A DNA stretch of 64,000 nucleotides from Serratia symbiotica (GCF_000821185.2 NZ_CP050855.1:2418001-2482000), one strand, 5' to 3'; positions 1-11,303 are shown, numbered from the stretch's first letter. Translations and numbers: made by a program. Notes: generated by a model not told the origin, from the letters alone.

Positions 1-745
1 CTTTCACCTTGTCTTGCATGGACACAGCGTCTATCGAGATATAACTCACCTTGATCTGCTCAGGTGCGATAAAGCTATTCTGGTTCTGTTGGTAGTAGGC
101 TTTTAGCTCGTCGTCACTGACGTTCTGCTTAGCCTGCAACGCGCTCAGATCAATCGTCGCCAGGCGCACATTGCGCTGCTGCAACAGCAACGCCGCCATG
201 GCCTGGGACTCAGCAGGTAGCACGAAACCCGACTCGCCGAAAGCTTGGGTCACTTGCTGGTTAACCAATTGCTGGCGCATGGACTGCGCGAAATCATCTG
301 CGGTGTAACCCATGCGGCCGAGCAAGTCGAGATATTTGGCGTTATCGAATTGGCCGTCGGTCTGGAAGTAAGGGGTCTTGCGGATGGCATTTTTGATCTG
401 CTCGTCGCTGACGCTCAGACCTAATTTCTTGGCGTATTGGGCCAGCAGCATGTTATCGATCAGTTGTGATAGCACTTGTTGGCGCATCCGCTGCATATAG
501 CCTTCATTGCCAGCCAGCACAGAGAACTGGTCACCCAGTTGCTGCTGCATGCGTTGGCGTTCGCTTTGGAAAACCTGTTCCAGTTGAGCGCGTTCAATCA
601 CCTGACCATTTACTTTTGCCGCATAATCGCCGAAGCCGCCGATCAGGTAATTACCCACCCCGGTCAAAATGAATGACAGGATGATCAGGGCCAAGATGAT
701 TTTGAGCGCGACGTGATTTGCAGCCGCGCGTAAATTGTCCATCAT
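1..745 (-). CDS. ppiD: Peptidyl-prolyl isomerase D, N-terminal part (cut by window edge)
   Basis: Periplasmic, inner-membrane-anchored chaperone that assists folding of exported proteins. Only about 248 N-terminal residues are present; the gene continues past base 1. The start at 745 gives MMDNLRAAAN, matching the MM start of E. coli PpiD. It is followed by one membrane segment (about residues 12-33, rich in ALIILSFIL) and the SurA-like N-terminal region with the pattern ERQRMQQQLGDQ. It lies downstream of hupB on the same strand, as in relatives. No disruption is visible. Confidence 0.95.
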   Translation of the reverse strand, partial: MMDNLRAAANHVALKIILALIILSFILTGVGNYLIGGFGDYAAKVNGQVIERAQLEQVFQSERQRMQQQLGDQFSVLAGNEGYMQRMRQQVLSQLIDNMLLAQYAKKLGLSVSDEQIKNAIRKTPYFQTDGQFDNAKYLDLLGRMGYTADDFAQSMRQQLVNQQVTQAFGESGFVLPAESQAMAALLLQQRNVRLATIDLSALQAKQNVSDDELKAYYQQNQNSFIAPEQIKVSYISIDAVSMQDKVK

Positions 746-806
746 AGTGTGACAACACTCCGCTGTGATATGGATTAACAACCCTTGCGCAGGGTTCCCC
801 CCTGCG

Positions 807-843
807 ACAAAAATAAAAAAGGCGCATCGTAACGATGCGCCTT
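807..843 (-). terminator. Rho-independent terminator of hupB
   Basis: A perfect GC-rich hairpin with arms GGCGCATCGT and ACGATGCGCC (821-841) is followed, in the minus-strand direction, by a T-rich run. It lies between the hupB stop and ppiD, so it should end hupB transcription and leave ppiD to its own promoter. Confidence 0.85.
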
Positions 844-924
844 GTATCTTACCTTACCAGTCGCTTTGCGTCAGGTGATTGTTTATTGCCATACCTGTTT
901 CGCTATACGGTTAGACACAAGCTA

Positions 925-1197
925 TCAATTGACTGCGTCTTTAAGCGCTTTCCCTGCGCGGAAAGCCGGAACTTTGGCTGCCGCGATGGTGATCTCTTTA
1001 CCCGTTTGTGGGTTGCGGCCAGTACGCGCCGAACGCTCACGCACAGTGAAGGTGCCGAAACCCACCAGAGCCACATCATCCCCTGCTTTCAAGGAGTCGG
1101 TAACAGAAGCAATTACTGCGTCTAAAGCGCGCCCGGCTGCCGCTTTGGAAATATCGGCACCTGTGGCAATCTTGTCGATCAGTTGTGACTTATTCAC
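925..1197 (-). CDS. hupB: DNA-binding protein HU-beta
   Basis: Nucleoid protein that bends DNA as an HU-alpha/beta or beta/beta dimer. It is 90 residues, the exact family length, beginning [11 protein letters not shown]. The beta-arm carries the HU/IHF signature [21 protein letters not shown] with the intercalating proline region RNPQTG at about 61-66. It sits between lon and ppiD, the usual enterobacterial order, with its own terminator downstream. Confidence 0.98.
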   Translation of the reverse strand: MNKSQLIDKIATGADISKAAAGRALDAVIASVTDSLKAGDDVALVGFGTFTVRERSARTGRNPQTGKEITIAAAKVPAFRAGKALKDAVN

Positions 1198-1389
1198 TCT
1201 ATCATCCCCTCTAGAATTCTATCGCCGCACCGAGAAAGATTTACGGTTGCAGCAGCGCAGCGGTTATATCAGTCCCGTCGAATCTTGGTAAGCCACCGAC
1301 TTCGAGGCCAAACACAGGCCGACAGTCTCTAACTTAGCGGCACAAAAAAATACTGGCAAGTCCGAAATGGCTTATCAGCATAAGTTTTA

Positions 1390-3768
1390 TCAATGGCTTT
1401 TGCTCTTCGTCACCGTTTTTACCGCGACTGGTAGTGCGCCGAAGGCTGGATTTTGCAAGGTAATGTTCAAAACCTCATCAATTCTCTGTACCGGATGAAT
1501 CTCCAAATCGGCGATAACGTTGTCCGGAATTTCTTCCAGATCGCGCTTGTTCTCATGTGGGATCAGCACGGTTTTGATGCCGCCGCGATGCGCCGCCAGC
1601 AGCTTCTCTTTCAGGCCACCTATCGGCAACACTTGACCACGTAGGGTGATCTCACCGGTCATTGCTACATCGGCACGTACCGGGTTGCCAGTCAGGCAGG
1701 AAACCAGCGCGGTGCACATCGCAATACCGGCACTCGGCCCGTCTTTCGGCGTCGCACCTTCCGGCACATGGACATGGATGTCACGCTTTTCATAGAAATC
1801 AGCGTTGATACCCAGTTTTTCTGCGCTCGCACGTACCACGGTCAGCGCAGCTTGGATCGATTCCTGCATCACTTCACCCAAGGAACCGGTGTAGGTCAGT
1901 TTACCCTTGCCCGGCACACAAGCAGTTTCGATGGTTAGCAAATCGCCGCCCACTTCCGTCCACGCCAAGCCAGTAACCTGACCTACGCGGTTTTCGATGT
2001 CCGCACGACCATAGTCAACACGCTGCACACCCAGATAATCTTTCAAGTTGTCGCCATTGATTTTGATATGTTTGACTTTTTTGTCCATCAATAGCGTTTT
2101 CACCGCTTTACGGCACAGCTTGGAAATTTCGCGTTCCAAACTACGCACCCCAGCTTCACGGGTGTAATAGCGGATAATGCCGATAATGGCGCTGTCATCA
2201 ACCACCAGTTCGCTTTGCTGCAACGCGTTGCGCTCAAGCTGCTTCGGCAACAAATGCTGCTTGGCAATGTTGAACTTTTCATCCTCGGTGTAACCCGACA
2301 GGCGGATCACTTCCATACGATCCAGCAACGGCCCAGGGATGCTCATCGAGTTTGAGGTAGCGACGAACATGACATCGGACAGATCATAATCCACTTCCAG
2401 GTAGTGATCATTAAACGCCACGTTTTGTTCCGGATCCAGCACCTCAAGTAGTGCAGAAGCCGGATCACCGCGCATGTCGGAAGACATTTTGTCGATCTCA
2501 TCTAGCAGGAACAACGGGTTCTTCACCCCGACCTTAGCCATTTTTTGGATCAGCTTACCGGGCATCGAACCGATGTAAGTGCGCCGATGTCCGCGAATTT
2601 CTGCTTCGTCCCGCACGCCGCCCAATGCCATACGCACATACTGACGCCCAGTTGCCTTAGCGATCGACTGGCCCAGCGAGGTTTTCCCCACGCCCGGAGG
2701 CCCCACCAGGCACAGGATCGGCCCCTTGATTTTGCTGACGCGGCTCTGCACAGCGAGATACTCAAGAATGCGATCTTTGACGCGTGCCAGGCCATAGTGA
2801 TCGGTATCGAGCACTTCCTGCGCCTTGAGTAAGTCTTTTTTCACCTTGCTGCGCGCATTCCAAGGCACTTGCAGCATCCAGTCGATATAGCCACGCACCA
2901 CAGTCGCTTCCGCAGACATCGGCGACATCATTTTCAGCTTTTGCAGTTCAGCTTCGGTTTTTTCACGCGCTTCTTTCGGCATTTTTGCCGCTGCGATCTT
3001 GCGTTTCAGCGCTTCATGTTCATCCGGCACATCATCCATCTCGCCGAGTTCTTTCTGAATCGCCTTCATTTGCTCATTCAGATAGTATTCGCGCTGACTT
3101 TTTTCCATCTGTTTTTTGACGCGATTACGAATGCGTTTTTCTACCTGTAGCAGGTCGATTTCCGATTCCATCATCGCCATCAGGTATTCCAAGCGTTCAG
3201 TAATATCGAACATCTCCAACACCGACTGCTTGTCGTTAAGCTTCAGCGGCATATGCGCGGCGATGGTATCCGCTAGACGTGCGGCATCGTCGATGCTATT
3301 GAGTGAAGCCAGCACCTCCGGGGGGATCTTCTTGTTCAGTTTGATGTAGCCTTCAAACTGGTTGATCGCAGTACGCACCAGTACTTCCTGCTCACGCTCA
3401 TCAATCGCCGGTGACTCAAGGTATTCCGCCTGGGCGGTAAAACACTCACCGCTGTCGGAAAGCGTGGTGATATGCATACGCTGGAGTCCCTCCACCAGCA
3501 CTTTGACCGTGCCATCCGGCAGCTTCAGCATCTGTAGAATCGACGCTACGGTGCCGACAGAGAATAAATCATTAATGCTAGGCTCATCCGTTGAGGCCTC
3601 TTTCTGTGCCACCAGCATGATCTTTTTATCATGATCCATTGCTGCTTCTAGGCACCGAATCGATTTTTCCCGGCCAACAAATAACGGGATCACCATGTGC
3701 GGATAAACCACCACGTCGCGCAATGGCAAAACGGGGATTTCAATGCGTTCGGAACGCTCAAGGTTCAT
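1390..3768 (-). CDS. lon: ATP-dependent protease Lon
   Basis: Cytosolic AAA+ serine protease that degrades misfolded and regulatory proteins. At 792 residues it is close to the usual 784. Visible parts are an N-terminal substrate-binding LON domain (about 10-200), a coiled coil with [17 protein letters not shown], Walker [10 protein letters not shown], Walker B FLLDEIDK, and the protease domain with catalytic Ser in PKDGPSAG and the paired Lys in [10 protein letters not shown]. The start ([20 protein letters not shown]) matches the family. A heat-shock-type promoter lies upstream, and clpX lies beyond it on the same strand. Confidence 0.98.
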   Translation of the reverse strand: MNLERSERIEIPVLPLRDVVVYPHMVIPLFVGREKSIRCLEAAMDHDKKIMLVAQKEASTDEPSINDLFSVGTVASILQMLKLPDGTVKVLVEGLQRMHITTLSDSGECFTAQAEYLESPAIDEREQEVLVRTAINQFEGYIKLNKKIPPEVLASLNSIDDAARLADTIAAHMPLKLNDKQSVLEMFDITERLEYLMAMMESEIDLLQVEKRIRNRVKKQMEKSQREYYLNEQMKAIQKELGEMDDVPDEHEALKRKIAAAKMPKEAREKTEAELQKLKMMSPMSAEATVVRGYIDWMLQVPWNARSKVKKDLLKAQEVLDTDHYGLARVKDRILEYLAVQSRVSKIKGPILCLVGPPGVGKTSLGQSIAKATGRQYVRMALGGVRDEAEIRGHRRTYIGSMPGKLIQKMAKVGVKNPLFLLDEIDKMSSDMRGDPASALLEVLDPEQNVAFNDHYLEVDYDLSDVMFVATSNSMSIPGPLLDRMEVIRLSGYTEDEKFNIAKQHLLPKQLERNALQQSELVVDDSAIIGIIRYYTREAGVRSLEREISKLCRKAVKTLLMDKKVKHIKINGDNLKDYLGVQRVDYGRADIENRVGQVTGLAWTEVGGDLLTIETACVPGKGKLTYTGSLGEVMQESIQAALTVVRASAEKLGINADFYEKRDIHVHVPEGATPKDGPSAGIAMCTALVSCLTGNPVRADVAMTGEITLRGQVLPIGGLKEKLLAAHRGGIKTVLIPHENKRDLEEIPDNVIADLEIHPVQRIDEVLNITLQNPAFGALPVAVKTVTKSKSH

Positions 3769-3857
3769 AGAGCTCTCTCTTAGTTTTAATTTCCGCCAGG
3801 TTTAGGGGATCTCATAAGACGTCAGCATCACACGTTTCACAAAATCTGGTTGTGAGT

Positions 3858-3886
3858 ATATGGGGACGAATGGCTGACATTCAACA
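3858..3886 (-). promoter_or_regulatory. Probable sigma-32 (heat-shock) promoter of lon
   Basis: Read on the minus strand, TGTTGAAT is followed about 15 bases later by CCCCATAT, the sigma-32 type -10 element. E. coli lon has a very similar arrangement (GTTGAA ... CCCCATATACT). The position about 90 bases before the lon start fits. This is a pattern match without transcript data. Confidence 0.7.
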
Positions 3887-3904
3887 GCCAGAATACAGGA
3901 AAGA

Positions 3905-3932
3905 GAAATGGGGGATAAGATCCCCCATTTTA
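3905..3932 (-). terminator. Terminator after clpX
   Basis: A hairpin with arms ATGGGGGA and TCCCCCAT, flanked by A/T-rich bases, lies about 30 bases beyond the clpX stop in the transcribed direction. It probably separates clpX from lon, which has its own promoter just downstream. Confidence 0.65.
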
Positions 3933-3961
3933 CTGTCTAACATTATGGTTTGACTGGCGAA

Positions 3962-5233
3962 TTATTCACCTGAAGCCTGCGCTTCCGGTTTGCCATAAAT
4001 CAGCAGCGGCTTCGACTGACCCGCGATTACCGGCTCGTCGATCACCACTTTTTCTACGCTGTCCATCGATGGCAGATCGTACATAGTGTCGAGCAGCGCG
4101 CCCTCCACGATAGAGCGCAAACCACGAGCGCCGGTTTTACGCGCCATGGCTTTCTTGGCAATGGCGTTCAACGCCTCGTCACGGAACTCAAGCTCCGCAC
4201 CTTCCAGATTGAACAATGCCTGATATTGCTTGGTCAGGGCATTTTTCGGCTCTTTCAGGATCTGGATCAGCGCATCTTCACTTAGCTCGCTCAACGTTGC
4301 CACTACCGGCAAACGGCCAATAAATTCAGGGATCAGACCAAACTTGATCAAATCTTCCGGTTCGGCCTGTAGCAGCAGTTCGCCTTCGGTCGCTTTCTCA
4401 GATTCTCCTTTGACGGTTGCGCCAAAACCAATGCCGGAACCCGTGTTGACGCGCTGACCGATCACTTTATCCAGGCCAGCAAAAGCGCCGCCGCAGATAA
4501 ACAAGATCTTCGAGGTATCAACTTGCAGGAATTCCTGCTGTGGATGCTTACGCCCGCCCTGCGGCGGAACGGCGGCGATAGTGCCTTCAATCAGCTTTAG
4601 CAGCGCCTGCTGCACACCTTCGCCCGATACATCACGGGTGATAGATGGGTTATCTGACTTACGGGAAATCTTATCGATTTCATCGATATAGACGATACCA
4701 CGCTGCGCTTTCTGTACGTCATAGTCACATTTTTGCAACAATTTTTGGATGATATTCTCCACGTCCTCACCCACATAACCGGCTTCGGTCAATGTAGTGG
4801 CATCAGCCATGGTGAACGGCACATCCAGAAAACGCGCCAAGGTTTCCGCCAGCAGCGTCTTACCGCTGCCAGTCGGGCCAATCAGCAAAATGTTGCTTTT
4901 ACCCAACTCGACACCATTGCTGGCATCGCCGTTGCGCAGGCGTTTGTAGTGGTTGTACACCGCAACCGCCAGCACTTTCTTCGCCTGTTCTTGACCAATA
5001 ACGTAGTCATCCAGATGCTGGCGAATTTCGTGCGGCGTCGGCAGCTCACTGCGCTCACGATGCGGTGCAACGTCTTTAATCTCTTCGCGAATAATGTCGT
5101 TACACAGGTCAACACATTCATCGCAGATATACACTGACGGGCCGGCAATCAGCTTACGTACTTCATGCTGGCTTTTGCCGCAGAAAGAGCAGTACAGCAG
5201 CTTTCCTGAACCGTCTTTGCGTCTATCTGTCAT
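3962..5233 (-). CDS. clpX: ClpX, ATPase subunit of ClpXP protease
   Basis: AAA+ unfoldase that recognises ssrA-tagged and other substrates and feeds them to ClpP. It is 423 residues (family about 424). The N-terminal zinc-binding domain has LLYCSFCGK and [10 protein letters not shown]. Walker A is [15 protein letters not shown], Walker B is [10 protein letters not shown], the pore loop is GYVGEDVE, and the ClpP-docking IGF loop appears as GIGFGA. It lies 138 bases downstream of clpP on the same strand, the standard pair. Confidence 0.98.
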   Translation of the reverse strand: MTDRRKDGSGKLLYCSFCGKSQHEVRKLIAGPSVYICDECVDLCNDIIREEIKDVAPHRERSELPTPHEIRQHLDDYVIGQEQAKKVLAVAVYNHYKRLRNGDASNGVELGKSNILLIGPTGSGKTLLAETLARFLDVPFTMADATTLTEAGYVGEDVENIIQKLLQKCDYDVQKAQRGIVYIDEIDKISRKSDNPSITRDVSGEGVQQALLKLIEGTIAAVPPQGGRKHPQQEFLQVDTSKILFICGGAFAGLDKVIGQRVNTGSGIGFGATVKGESEKATEGELLLQAEPEDLIKFGLIPEFIGRLPVVATLSELSEDALIQILKEPKNALTKQYQALFNLEGAELEFRDEALNAIAKKAMARKTGARGLRSIVEGALLDTMYDLPSMDSVEKVVIDEPVIAGQSKPLLIYGKPEAQASGE

Positions 5234-5371
5234 AAGTCAAACCTCTTCTTAGTCTTTGTCCCGCAAGAACATTACGGCGACAGTGATACCCCAGACACCT
5301 ATCGGGAACACCGAAAACCCTCAACAGAACGAGCCGTGCCTATTCTGATTTCTATACTCAAGGCACCACGT

Positions 5372-5995
5372 CTAGCTGCGGTGTGTCAGAATGCCGTCAA
5401 CCAAACCGTATTCTACGGCTTCGTCCGCAGTCATAAAGCGATCGCGCTCGGTGTCACATTCGATCTGCGCCAATGACTGGCCGGTATGCTCCGCCATCAA
5501 TTCATTCATGCGTGCCTTCACTTTCAAGATTTCACGCGCGTGGATTTCGATATCCGTCGCCTGGCCCTGATAGCCGCCCAGCGGCTGGTGAATCATTACG
5601 CGCGAATTAGGCAAGCAGAAACGCTTGCCTTTGGCACCGGCAGTCAACAGGAAGGATCCCATCGAACACGCTTGCCCCATACAAATGGTGCTGACGTCCG
5701 GCTTGATGAATTTCATGGTGTCATAGATTGACATACCCGCAGTGATCACGCCACCCGGCGAGTTGATGTAGAGGAAAATGTCTTTTTCCGGGCTTTCCGC
5801 TTCGAGGAACAGCATCTGTGCCACAATCAGGTTGGCCATGTGGTCTTCTACTTGACCAGTCAGGAAAATGATGCGCTCTTTCAGCAGGCGGGAATAGATA
5901 TCGTAAGAACGTTCCCCGCGTGAAGTCTGCTCTACCACCATCGGCACCAAAGCCATGTGAGGTGCGCATTGGTCTCTTTCGCCACTGTATGACAT
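5372..5995 (-). CDS. clpP: ClpP, proteolytic subunit
   Basis: Serine peptidase forming the 14-subunit degradation chamber used with ClpX and ClpA. It is 207 residues, identical to the E. coli precursor length including the short propeptide (MSYSGERDQ). The catalytic triad is visible: Ser in [11 protein letters not shown] (about 111), His in [10 protein letters not shown] (about 136) and Asp in the [10 protein letters not shown] region (about 185). The gene is intact. Confidence 0.98.
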   Translation of the reverse strand: MSYSGERDQCAPHMALVPMVVEQTSRGERSYDIYSRLLKERIIFLTGQVEDHMANLIVAQMLFLEAESPEKDIFLYINSPGGVITAGMSIYDTMKFIKPDVSTICMGQACSMGSFLLTAGAKGKRFCLPNSRVMIHQPLGGYQGQATDIEIHAREILKVKARMNELMAEHTGQSLAQIECDTERDRFMTADEAVEYGLVDGILTHRS

Positions 5996-6410
5996 TACCG
6001 TCTCCTAATAGAAATTGCTTTGGCGGCTAGGGTTACCCCCTAATACACCAATTCTACTTGAGAACGGTCATGATGACTATGCTCAAGCATTCGACCCACT
6101 CCACACCTACCCAACGGCTATTTCATCATCCCATGCATTTTGGCAAACAGTCGCTAGATTTTTACACATTGGGGAGCGATGGCGGGTTTTCAAGCCCAGA
6201 CGATGACTTTATCGCTCCAGTCCCCAGCATGCCGTGTGACCAATATGTAACCAAGTAAACATGTATCTATTGCTAAGATTAAAGCGGTGATTAATCAGCA
6301 ACATGATAAAATAAAAGCCCGCAACTGAAGGTTACGGGCTTTTTATTATACAGCCTACAGCGCTCCGCCAGTGAAAACCAGAGCGTTCCCTCCGCACTCA
6401 AATACTGCTA
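5996..6410. other. clpP-tig intergenic region
   Basis: About 415 bases without a credible gene. It should carry the clpP promoter near 6000-6100; I cannot single out -35/-10 boxes with confidence. The tig terminator lies at 6312-6345. Short open frames across 6015-6258 have no ribosome site and no recognisable product. Confidence 0.6.
6312..6345 (-). terminator. Terminator of tig
   Basis: Arms AAAAGCCCG and CGGGCTTTT enclose a short loop. On the minus strand the stem is followed by a T-rich run, about 70 bases past the tig stop. This is a typical intrinsic terminator. Confidence 0.8.
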
Positions 6411-7715
6411 TTACGCCTGTTGAGGCTGGTTCATCAATTCGCTGAAAGTGATGGCCTTCTCGGTCACTTGTGCTTTTGCCAACAGGGTTTCGACCGCTTG
6501 ATCTTCCAATGCCACGTTGCGCATGTTGTTCATCAGATCTTTGTTCTTACTATAGAATTCAACAACTTCTCGCGGATCTTCGTAGGCGGAGGCCATTTCC
6601 TCAATCAGAGTTTTTACGCGCTCTTCGTCAGCTTTCAGATTGTTGGCAGAGATCACTTCGCCCAGCAGCAGACCGACAGCAACGCGACGCTTAGCCTGCT
6701 CTTCAAACAGTTCGCGTGGCAGTTCCAGTGCTTGTTTCTCGTCGCCACCGAAACGCTGTGCCGCCTGATGGCGCAGAACGTCAACCTCACCATCGATCAG
6801 CACAGCAGGCACGTCGATGTCGTTAGTGCTGACCAAGCCGTCGATTACCTGAGTCTTGATACGGTTACGCACGGCACCTTTCAGCTCGCGTTCCATGTTT
6901 TTACGCACTTCGGCGCGCAGACCGTCAACGGAACCATCAGCCACACCAAAGCGCTTGATGAACTCTTCGCTCAGCTCTGGCAACTCACGCTCTTCAACTT
7001 TCTTCAGAACAATAGCGAATTTAGCCGCTTTACCCTGCAGATTTTCTGCGTGGTAGTCTTCCGGAAAGTTAACATCGATGGTGAATTCTTCACCGGCCTT
7101 GTGACCAGCCAGACCTTCTTCAAAACCTGGGATCATGCGGCCCTGGCCCATGACCAGCACAAAATCAGAAGCTTTACCGCCTTCAAACTCCTCGCCGTCG
7201 ATAGAACCGGTGAAGTCAATGGTCACGCGGTCTTCAACCTCTGTTGCGCGGTCACTTTCTTTCCAAGTCGCCTGCTGCTTGCGCAAAGTTTCCAACATGG
7301 TGTCAACGTCAGCATCGGTAACTTCAACCAATGGCTTCTCGACCTCAATGCTGTCCAGAGCTTTCAGCTCAACGTCTGGATACACTTCGAACTCAACAGC
7401 GAAGCTGAAATCTTCACCTTCTTTATATTCGCCCGGCAGGTAATTTGGCCTACCAGCCGGATTGATCTTTTCTTTGACGATCGCATCAATGAAGCTGCGC
7501 TGCATCACTTCGCCCAGCACGTCCTGACGAATAGAGGTGCCGTAACGCTGTTCAACGATGTTACGCGGCACTTTTCCTTTACGGAAGCCATCAATACGAA
7601 CGCTTTTCGCCGTATTGATCAGTTCTTTCTTAACTGCCTGGCTGATACTTTCGGCGGGTACAGTAATAGAGAGACGGCGCCCCAGACCTTGAGTGGTTTC
7701 TACTGAAACTTGCAT
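6411..7715 (-). CDS. tig: Trigger factor
   Basis: Ribosome-associated chaperone and prolyl isomerase that meets nascent chains at the exit tunnel. It is 434 residues (E. coli 432). The N-terminal ribosome-binding domain carries the signature [17 protein letters not shown] (about 43-60, loop FRK), followed by an FKBP-type PPIase domain (about 150-245, [11 protein letters not shown]) and an alpha-helical C-terminal domain. It lies upstream of clpPX on the same strand, the common order. Confidence 0.98.
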   Translation of the reverse strand: MQVSVETTQGLGRRLSITVPAESISQAVKKELINTAKSVRIDGFRKGKVPRNIVEQRYGTSIRQDVLGEVMQRSFIDAIVKEKINPAGRPNYLPGEYKEGEDFSFAVEFEVYPDVELKALDSIEVEKPLVEVTDADVDTMLETLRKQQATWKESDRATEVEDRVTIDFTGSIDGEEFEGGKASDFVLVMGQGRMIPGFEEGLAGHKAGEEFTIDVNFPEDYHAENLQGKAAKFAIVLKKVEERELPELSEEFIKRFGVADGSVDGLRAEVRKNMERELKGAVRNRIKTQVIDGLVSTNDIDVPAVLIDGEVDVLRHQAAQRFGGDEKQALELPRELFEEQAKRRVAVGLLLGEVISANNLKADEERVKTLIEEMASAYEDPREVVEFYSKNKDLMNNMRNVALEDQAVETLLAKAQVTEKAITFSELMNQPQQA

Positions 7716-8084
7716 CTTGTTACCTCAAAAAAATCACAGTGCTCGGTTAACTCCGCCCAAGTACCAGGGCGGCTACATGCAGAACCGAGTTCCCTGATGA
7801 CAGAAGCGTACCGAAACCATTCCAAAAAATAAAACGCGGCATTATAGCGGTGCATGCGTGGCGAGTCGAGGACAGCAAGGCAACACTGACGCATTAAAAC
7901 GCACATTCTGCCAATTTGATGGTCAAAGGGCCACCGAAGCCGACCACCGCGTAGCCCTATTGGTCATCACCTGTGTGGTCGTCAAAAGCCAAAACAGAAA
8001 CGGCCCGCAGGCCGCTCCAAAATTCGTCAGTAGTAATACCCCAAATCAAGGGAAAAGTTCCACTGATTACTGTCAATTTTAACC
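7716..8084. other. tig-bolA intergenic region
   Basis: About 370 bases holding the tig promoter region. The A/T-rich stretch near 7820-7850 is the likeliest location, but the boxes are not certain. No RNA gene or real reading frame is seen. The short frames here have no start signals. Confidence 0.5.
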
Positions 8085-8399
8085 TTAGGCCAAGGTGCCA
8101 GCCCCGCGACAGCGTGGCGAGGCCGGTACCTTGTCCTGTTGCCTTTCCCACTCTTTCAGGGTAAAGGTGTGCAAGGCCAGTGCATGCACACCGTCTGCCA
8201 GTTCTTCCGACAGCACGCCGTAGATCGAACGGTGGCGCGTTAACAAACGCTCGCCAATAAAGCGATCACTGACCAATACCACCTTGAAATGGCTTTCTGA
8301 ACCGACCGGAACGTTGTGACGATAGCTTTCATCAACGACATCCAGATGCGTAGGCTCAAACGCCGCCTTTAACTTTGCTTCTATCTGCTCGCGAACCAT
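8085..8399 (-). CDS. bolA: BolA family protein
   Basis: Small stress and morphology protein of the BolA/IbaG family that partners monothiol glutaredoxins in iron-sulfur handling. It is 104 residues with the class II KH-like fold. The pattern [22 protein letters not shown] contains the conserved region before the invariant His (RHRSIY), and [15 protein letters not shown] matches the family C-terminal half. It is located between tig and yajG as in relatives. Confidence 0.95.
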   Translation of the reverse strand: MVREQIEAKLKAAFEPTHLDVVDESYRHNVPVGSESHFKVVLVSDRFIGERLLTRHRSIYGVLSEELADGVHALALHTFTLKEWERQQDKVPASPRCRGAGTLA

Positions 8400-8450
8400 A
8401 GGATTTCCTTACACCACTGGCATGAAGATCATACTCATCCAGTTCAATAT

Positions 8451-8511
8451 TAGGCTGTGTCCGACCATGTCCAGGTGAGCGCCACCACAACCAATTACCG
8501 GACACAGCCTA
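8451..8511. repeat. 61-bp element with perfect 13-bp terminal inverted repeats
   Basis: TAGGCTGTGTCCG (8451-8463) is mirrored by CGGACACAGCCTA (8499-8511). The element lies between bolA and yajG and has no coding capacity. It could be a miniature IS relic or a dispersed palindromic repeat. No second copy is seen in this window. Confidence 0.6.
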
Positions 8512-8762
8512 GCAGAAGCAACCCCATTTTAACGCATCGCCCAGATAAATTTCTGTTTCTTCCAGGACATATGGTGGTCAACGCGCCATGCCTATTGGGA
8601 TTAATCTGATTGAATCTGTTAAAAAGTCTGTTTTCATCAATAACAAATAAAAATTTATCACTCATGCGCATTATGCGCTGTCACCAAGCAGCGACAATGC
8701 TATGGTATCAGCGCTATGTTGCTCTGATTATGGCTAAATCCGTCGAAAATGAGACAGTAACC

Positions 8763-9341
8763 ATGTTAAAGAAACTTTGTCTTCCCTTGCTGGGCGCACT
8801 GCTACTGTTAGGTTGTGCGGCCAGCAGCAACACGCTAAACGTGACGCCGAAGATCGTGTTGCCGCAGCAAGTTCCCACCCTGCAAGGCGTCACCGTCAGC
8901 ATCAATGGCGCGGATCAGCGCCAGGATCAAGCGCTGGCCACAGTGAACCGCAATGGCCAATTGGTGACCTTGAGGCCAACGCGCGATCTGCGCTTTCTGT
9001 TACAGGAAGTGCTGGAAAAACAGATGAATGCCCGTGGCTACATGATCGGAAACACTGGCGCAGTTGATCTGCAAATCGTGGTCAATAATCTGTATGCCGA
9101 TGTATCCGAAGGCAACCTGCGCTACAACATCACCACCAAAGCTGATATTTCGGTCATCGCCCAGGCGAAGAACGGCAACAAACAGGTGAAAAACTACCGC
9201 TCCACCTATAACGTGCAAGGCGCTTTCACCGCCACTAATGAGAAAATCACCAGTGCAGTCAATAGCATACTCGGCGTTGTCATCGCCAATATGGCGCAGG
9301 ACACCATCATCAACGACTTTATCCAGAAAAATGCGCGCTAA
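8763..9341 (+). CDS. yajG: YajG family lipoprotein
   Basis: Predicted lipoprotein of unknown role, 192 residues. The signal peptide MLKKLCLPLLGALLLLGC ends in a clear lipobox (LLGC), with Cys18 the lipidated residue. The start at 8763 is chosen because it begins the signal peptide; the longer upstream frame has no matching sequence. It precedes ampG by 56 bases on the same strand, the standard pair, which suggests an envelope or peptidoglycan-related job. Confidence 0.93.
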   Translation: MLKKLCLPLLGALLLLGCAASSNTLNVTPKIVLPQQVPTLQGVTVSINGADQRQDQALATVNRNGQLVTLRPTRDLRFLLQEVLEKQMNARGYMIGNTGAVDLQIVVNNLYADVSEGNLRYNITTKADISVIAQAKNGNKQVKNYRSTYNVQGAFTATNEKITSAVNSILGVVIANMAQDTIINDFIQKNAR

Positions 9342-9397
9342 TGCGACAATACCTTATGCCGCGCGGATAATAACCCAAGGATACAGACCAGGAACTC

Positions 9398-10873
9398 ATG
9401 TTAAAACAGTATTTGAACATCTTCACCCAGCGCAATTATGCCATTCTGCTGTTGCTGGGCTTTGCATCGGGTTTGCCGTTGGCATTATCCTCCGGCACAC
9501 TACAGGCTTGGATGACTGTCGAAAATATCGATTTGAAAACCATCGGCATCTTCTCGCTGGTCGGTCAAGCCTATGTGTTTAAATTCCTCTGGGCACCCTT
9601 TATGGATCGCTACACCCCGCCCTTCTTAGGGCGGCGGCGAGGTTGGCTACTGATTAGCCAAATCCTGCTGGTTGCGGCAATAGCGGCGATGGGCTTCATG
9701 CAGCCAGCACAGCATTTAGGGTGGCTGGCGGCACTGGCAGTGATGGTGGCGTTCTGTTCCGCATCGCAAGATATTGTTTTTGACGCCTACAAAACTGACC
9801 TGCTAAGTGCAAAGGAACGCGGTGCCGGCGCCGCAATATCGGTGCTTAGCTACCGGCTGGCAATGCTGGTTTCCGGCGGGCTAGCATTGTGGCTGGCGGA
9901 TCGCTATCTCGGTTGGCAGGTGACCTATTGGCTGATGGCCGGGCTGATGCTGATTGGCATCGCCGCTACCCTGATGGCTCCAGAGCCGGACAACAGTATC
10001 CCGGTACCGCGCACTATGGAGCAGGCGGTGGTCGCACCGCTGCGCGATTTCTTTGCACGTAATAATGCCTGGCTGATCCTGCTGCTGATCGTGACGTACA
10101 AAATGGGCGATGCCTTCGCCGGTAGTCTGAGCACCACTTTCCTGATCCGTGGCGTGGGTTTCAATGCGAGTGAAGTGGGTCTGGTGAACAAGACCCTTGG
10201 CCTGCTCGCCACTATCGGCGGTGCGTTGTTTGGTGGCGTGCTAATGCAACAGATAAGCCTGTTCCGCGCTCTGATGCTGTTCGGTATCCTACAGGCGGTC
10301 TCCAACCTCGGCTACTGGGTTCTGGCGGTGACCGACAAAAACATCTTCACCATGGGCAGCGTCATCTTCCTGGAACACCTGTGCGGGGGTATGGGTACTG
10401 CGGCGTTCGTCACGCTGCTGATGACTCTATGCAATCGATCATTTTCCGCCACCCAATTTGCGTTGCTTTCCGCGTTCTCCGCCGTTGGCCGTGTCTATGT
10501 CGGCCCGATCGCTGGCTGGTTCGTCGAGACCAATGGCTGGCCGCTGTTCTATTTATTCTCGATCGCCGCCGCCTTACCTGGCCTGCTGCTGCTGGGCATC
10601 TGCCGCAAGACGCTTGAATATACTCAAAAGACCGGTAATTTTATGCCGCGTGAGGCGTTCCCTAGGGCTTATAGCTGGACGCTGCGGTTATTGACGCTAG
10701 GTTGTACGCTGCTAGGCTTGTGGCTATTGTTGCTGATAGCCGATAATCTGGACTGGTTCCAGGTGCCCGGTCTGGCAGAGAGGATGTTACAGATCGGTGC
10801 CGCGTTCAGTCTGATGGGCATCCTGATGGGTAGCCTGTTGGACTCTCTGGCATTACGCCGCATGCGGGTATGA
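9398..10873 (+). CDS. ampG: AmpG muropeptide permease
   Basis: Inner-membrane MFS-type transporter importing anhydro-muropeptides for cell-wall recycling. It is 491 residues, the expected length, with many hydrophobic segments throughout. The N-terminal pattern GFASGLPLALSSGTLQAWM is typical of AmpG. A ribosome site (CCAGGA) lies just before the ATG. The gene appears intact. Confidence 0.95.
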   Translation: MLKQYLNIFTQRNYAILLLLGFASGLPLALSSGTLQAWMTVENIDLKTIGIFSLVGQAYVFKFLWAPFMDRYTPPFLGRRRGWLLISQILLVAAIAAMGFMQPAQHLGWLAALAVMVAFCSASQDIVFDAYKTDLLSAKERGAGAAISVLSYRLAMLVSGGLALWLADRYLGWQVTYWLMAGLMLIGIAATLMAPEPDNSIPVPRTMEQAVVAPLRDFFARNNAWLILLLIVTYKMGDAFAGSLSTTFLIRGVGFNASEVGLVNKTLGLLATIGGALFGGVLMQQISLFRALMLFGILQAVSNLGYWVLAVTDKNIFTMGSVIFLEHLCGGMGTAAFVTLLMTLCNRSFSATQFALLSAFSAVGRVYVGPIAGWFVETNGWPLFYLFSIAAALPGLLLLGICRKTLEYTQKTGNFMPREAFPRAYSWTLRLLTLGCTLLGLWLLLLIADNLDWFQVPGLAERMLQIGAAFSLMGILMGSLLDSLALRRMRV

Positions 10874-11303
10874 TGTCGCTGGCCGACGTTCACGCTGGTC
10901 AGCAAAAACCCCCCGCGCGAATCTATTGGTTAAAAAAGATCACTGGCGGCAAAATTATTTTTTGTCCGCCCAACACGTATTCGAAATCAAATTAAATTCA
11001 CCCTTAACTCACAATTAATTTACATCAAGCCAACCATTTCTTCTGCTTTTAAAAATATGCTTCGCCTGTCTGATTCCGCATACCTTTATTTTTCCTTAAC
11101 ATACGCCCCAACATGTTGCAACATGACAACGTGTCATTGCCATTGGGTAAATACGCAGCAGGGCAACATCTGTGACCTCGTTAACAGAAAGTGCCAACTC
11201 AGGCGCTGACATACCCTTAAGCATGTTTACAGTACTGCGCCCTTCCCGTAAAATGTCCATACACATGAAACGACAATAGAGCTTTAGCAATTGGGGTCGT
11301 TAG
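10874..11303. other. ampG-cyoA intergenic region with cyo promoter
   Basis: 430 A/T-rich bases with no credible gene. This stretch must contain the promoter and control region of cyoABCDE, which in enterics responds to oxygen (ArcA, FNR) and iron. I cannot assign operator positions by eye. Confidence 0.5.

Noticed and set aside
6015..6258. Short frames between clpP and tig
   Set aside because: They overlap in several frames, lack ribosome sites and have no recognisable protein character.
6420..7706. A 428-codon open frame on the plus strand
   Set aside because: It is exactly antisense to tig, has no ribosome site or recognisable domains, and arises from the codon pattern of tig.
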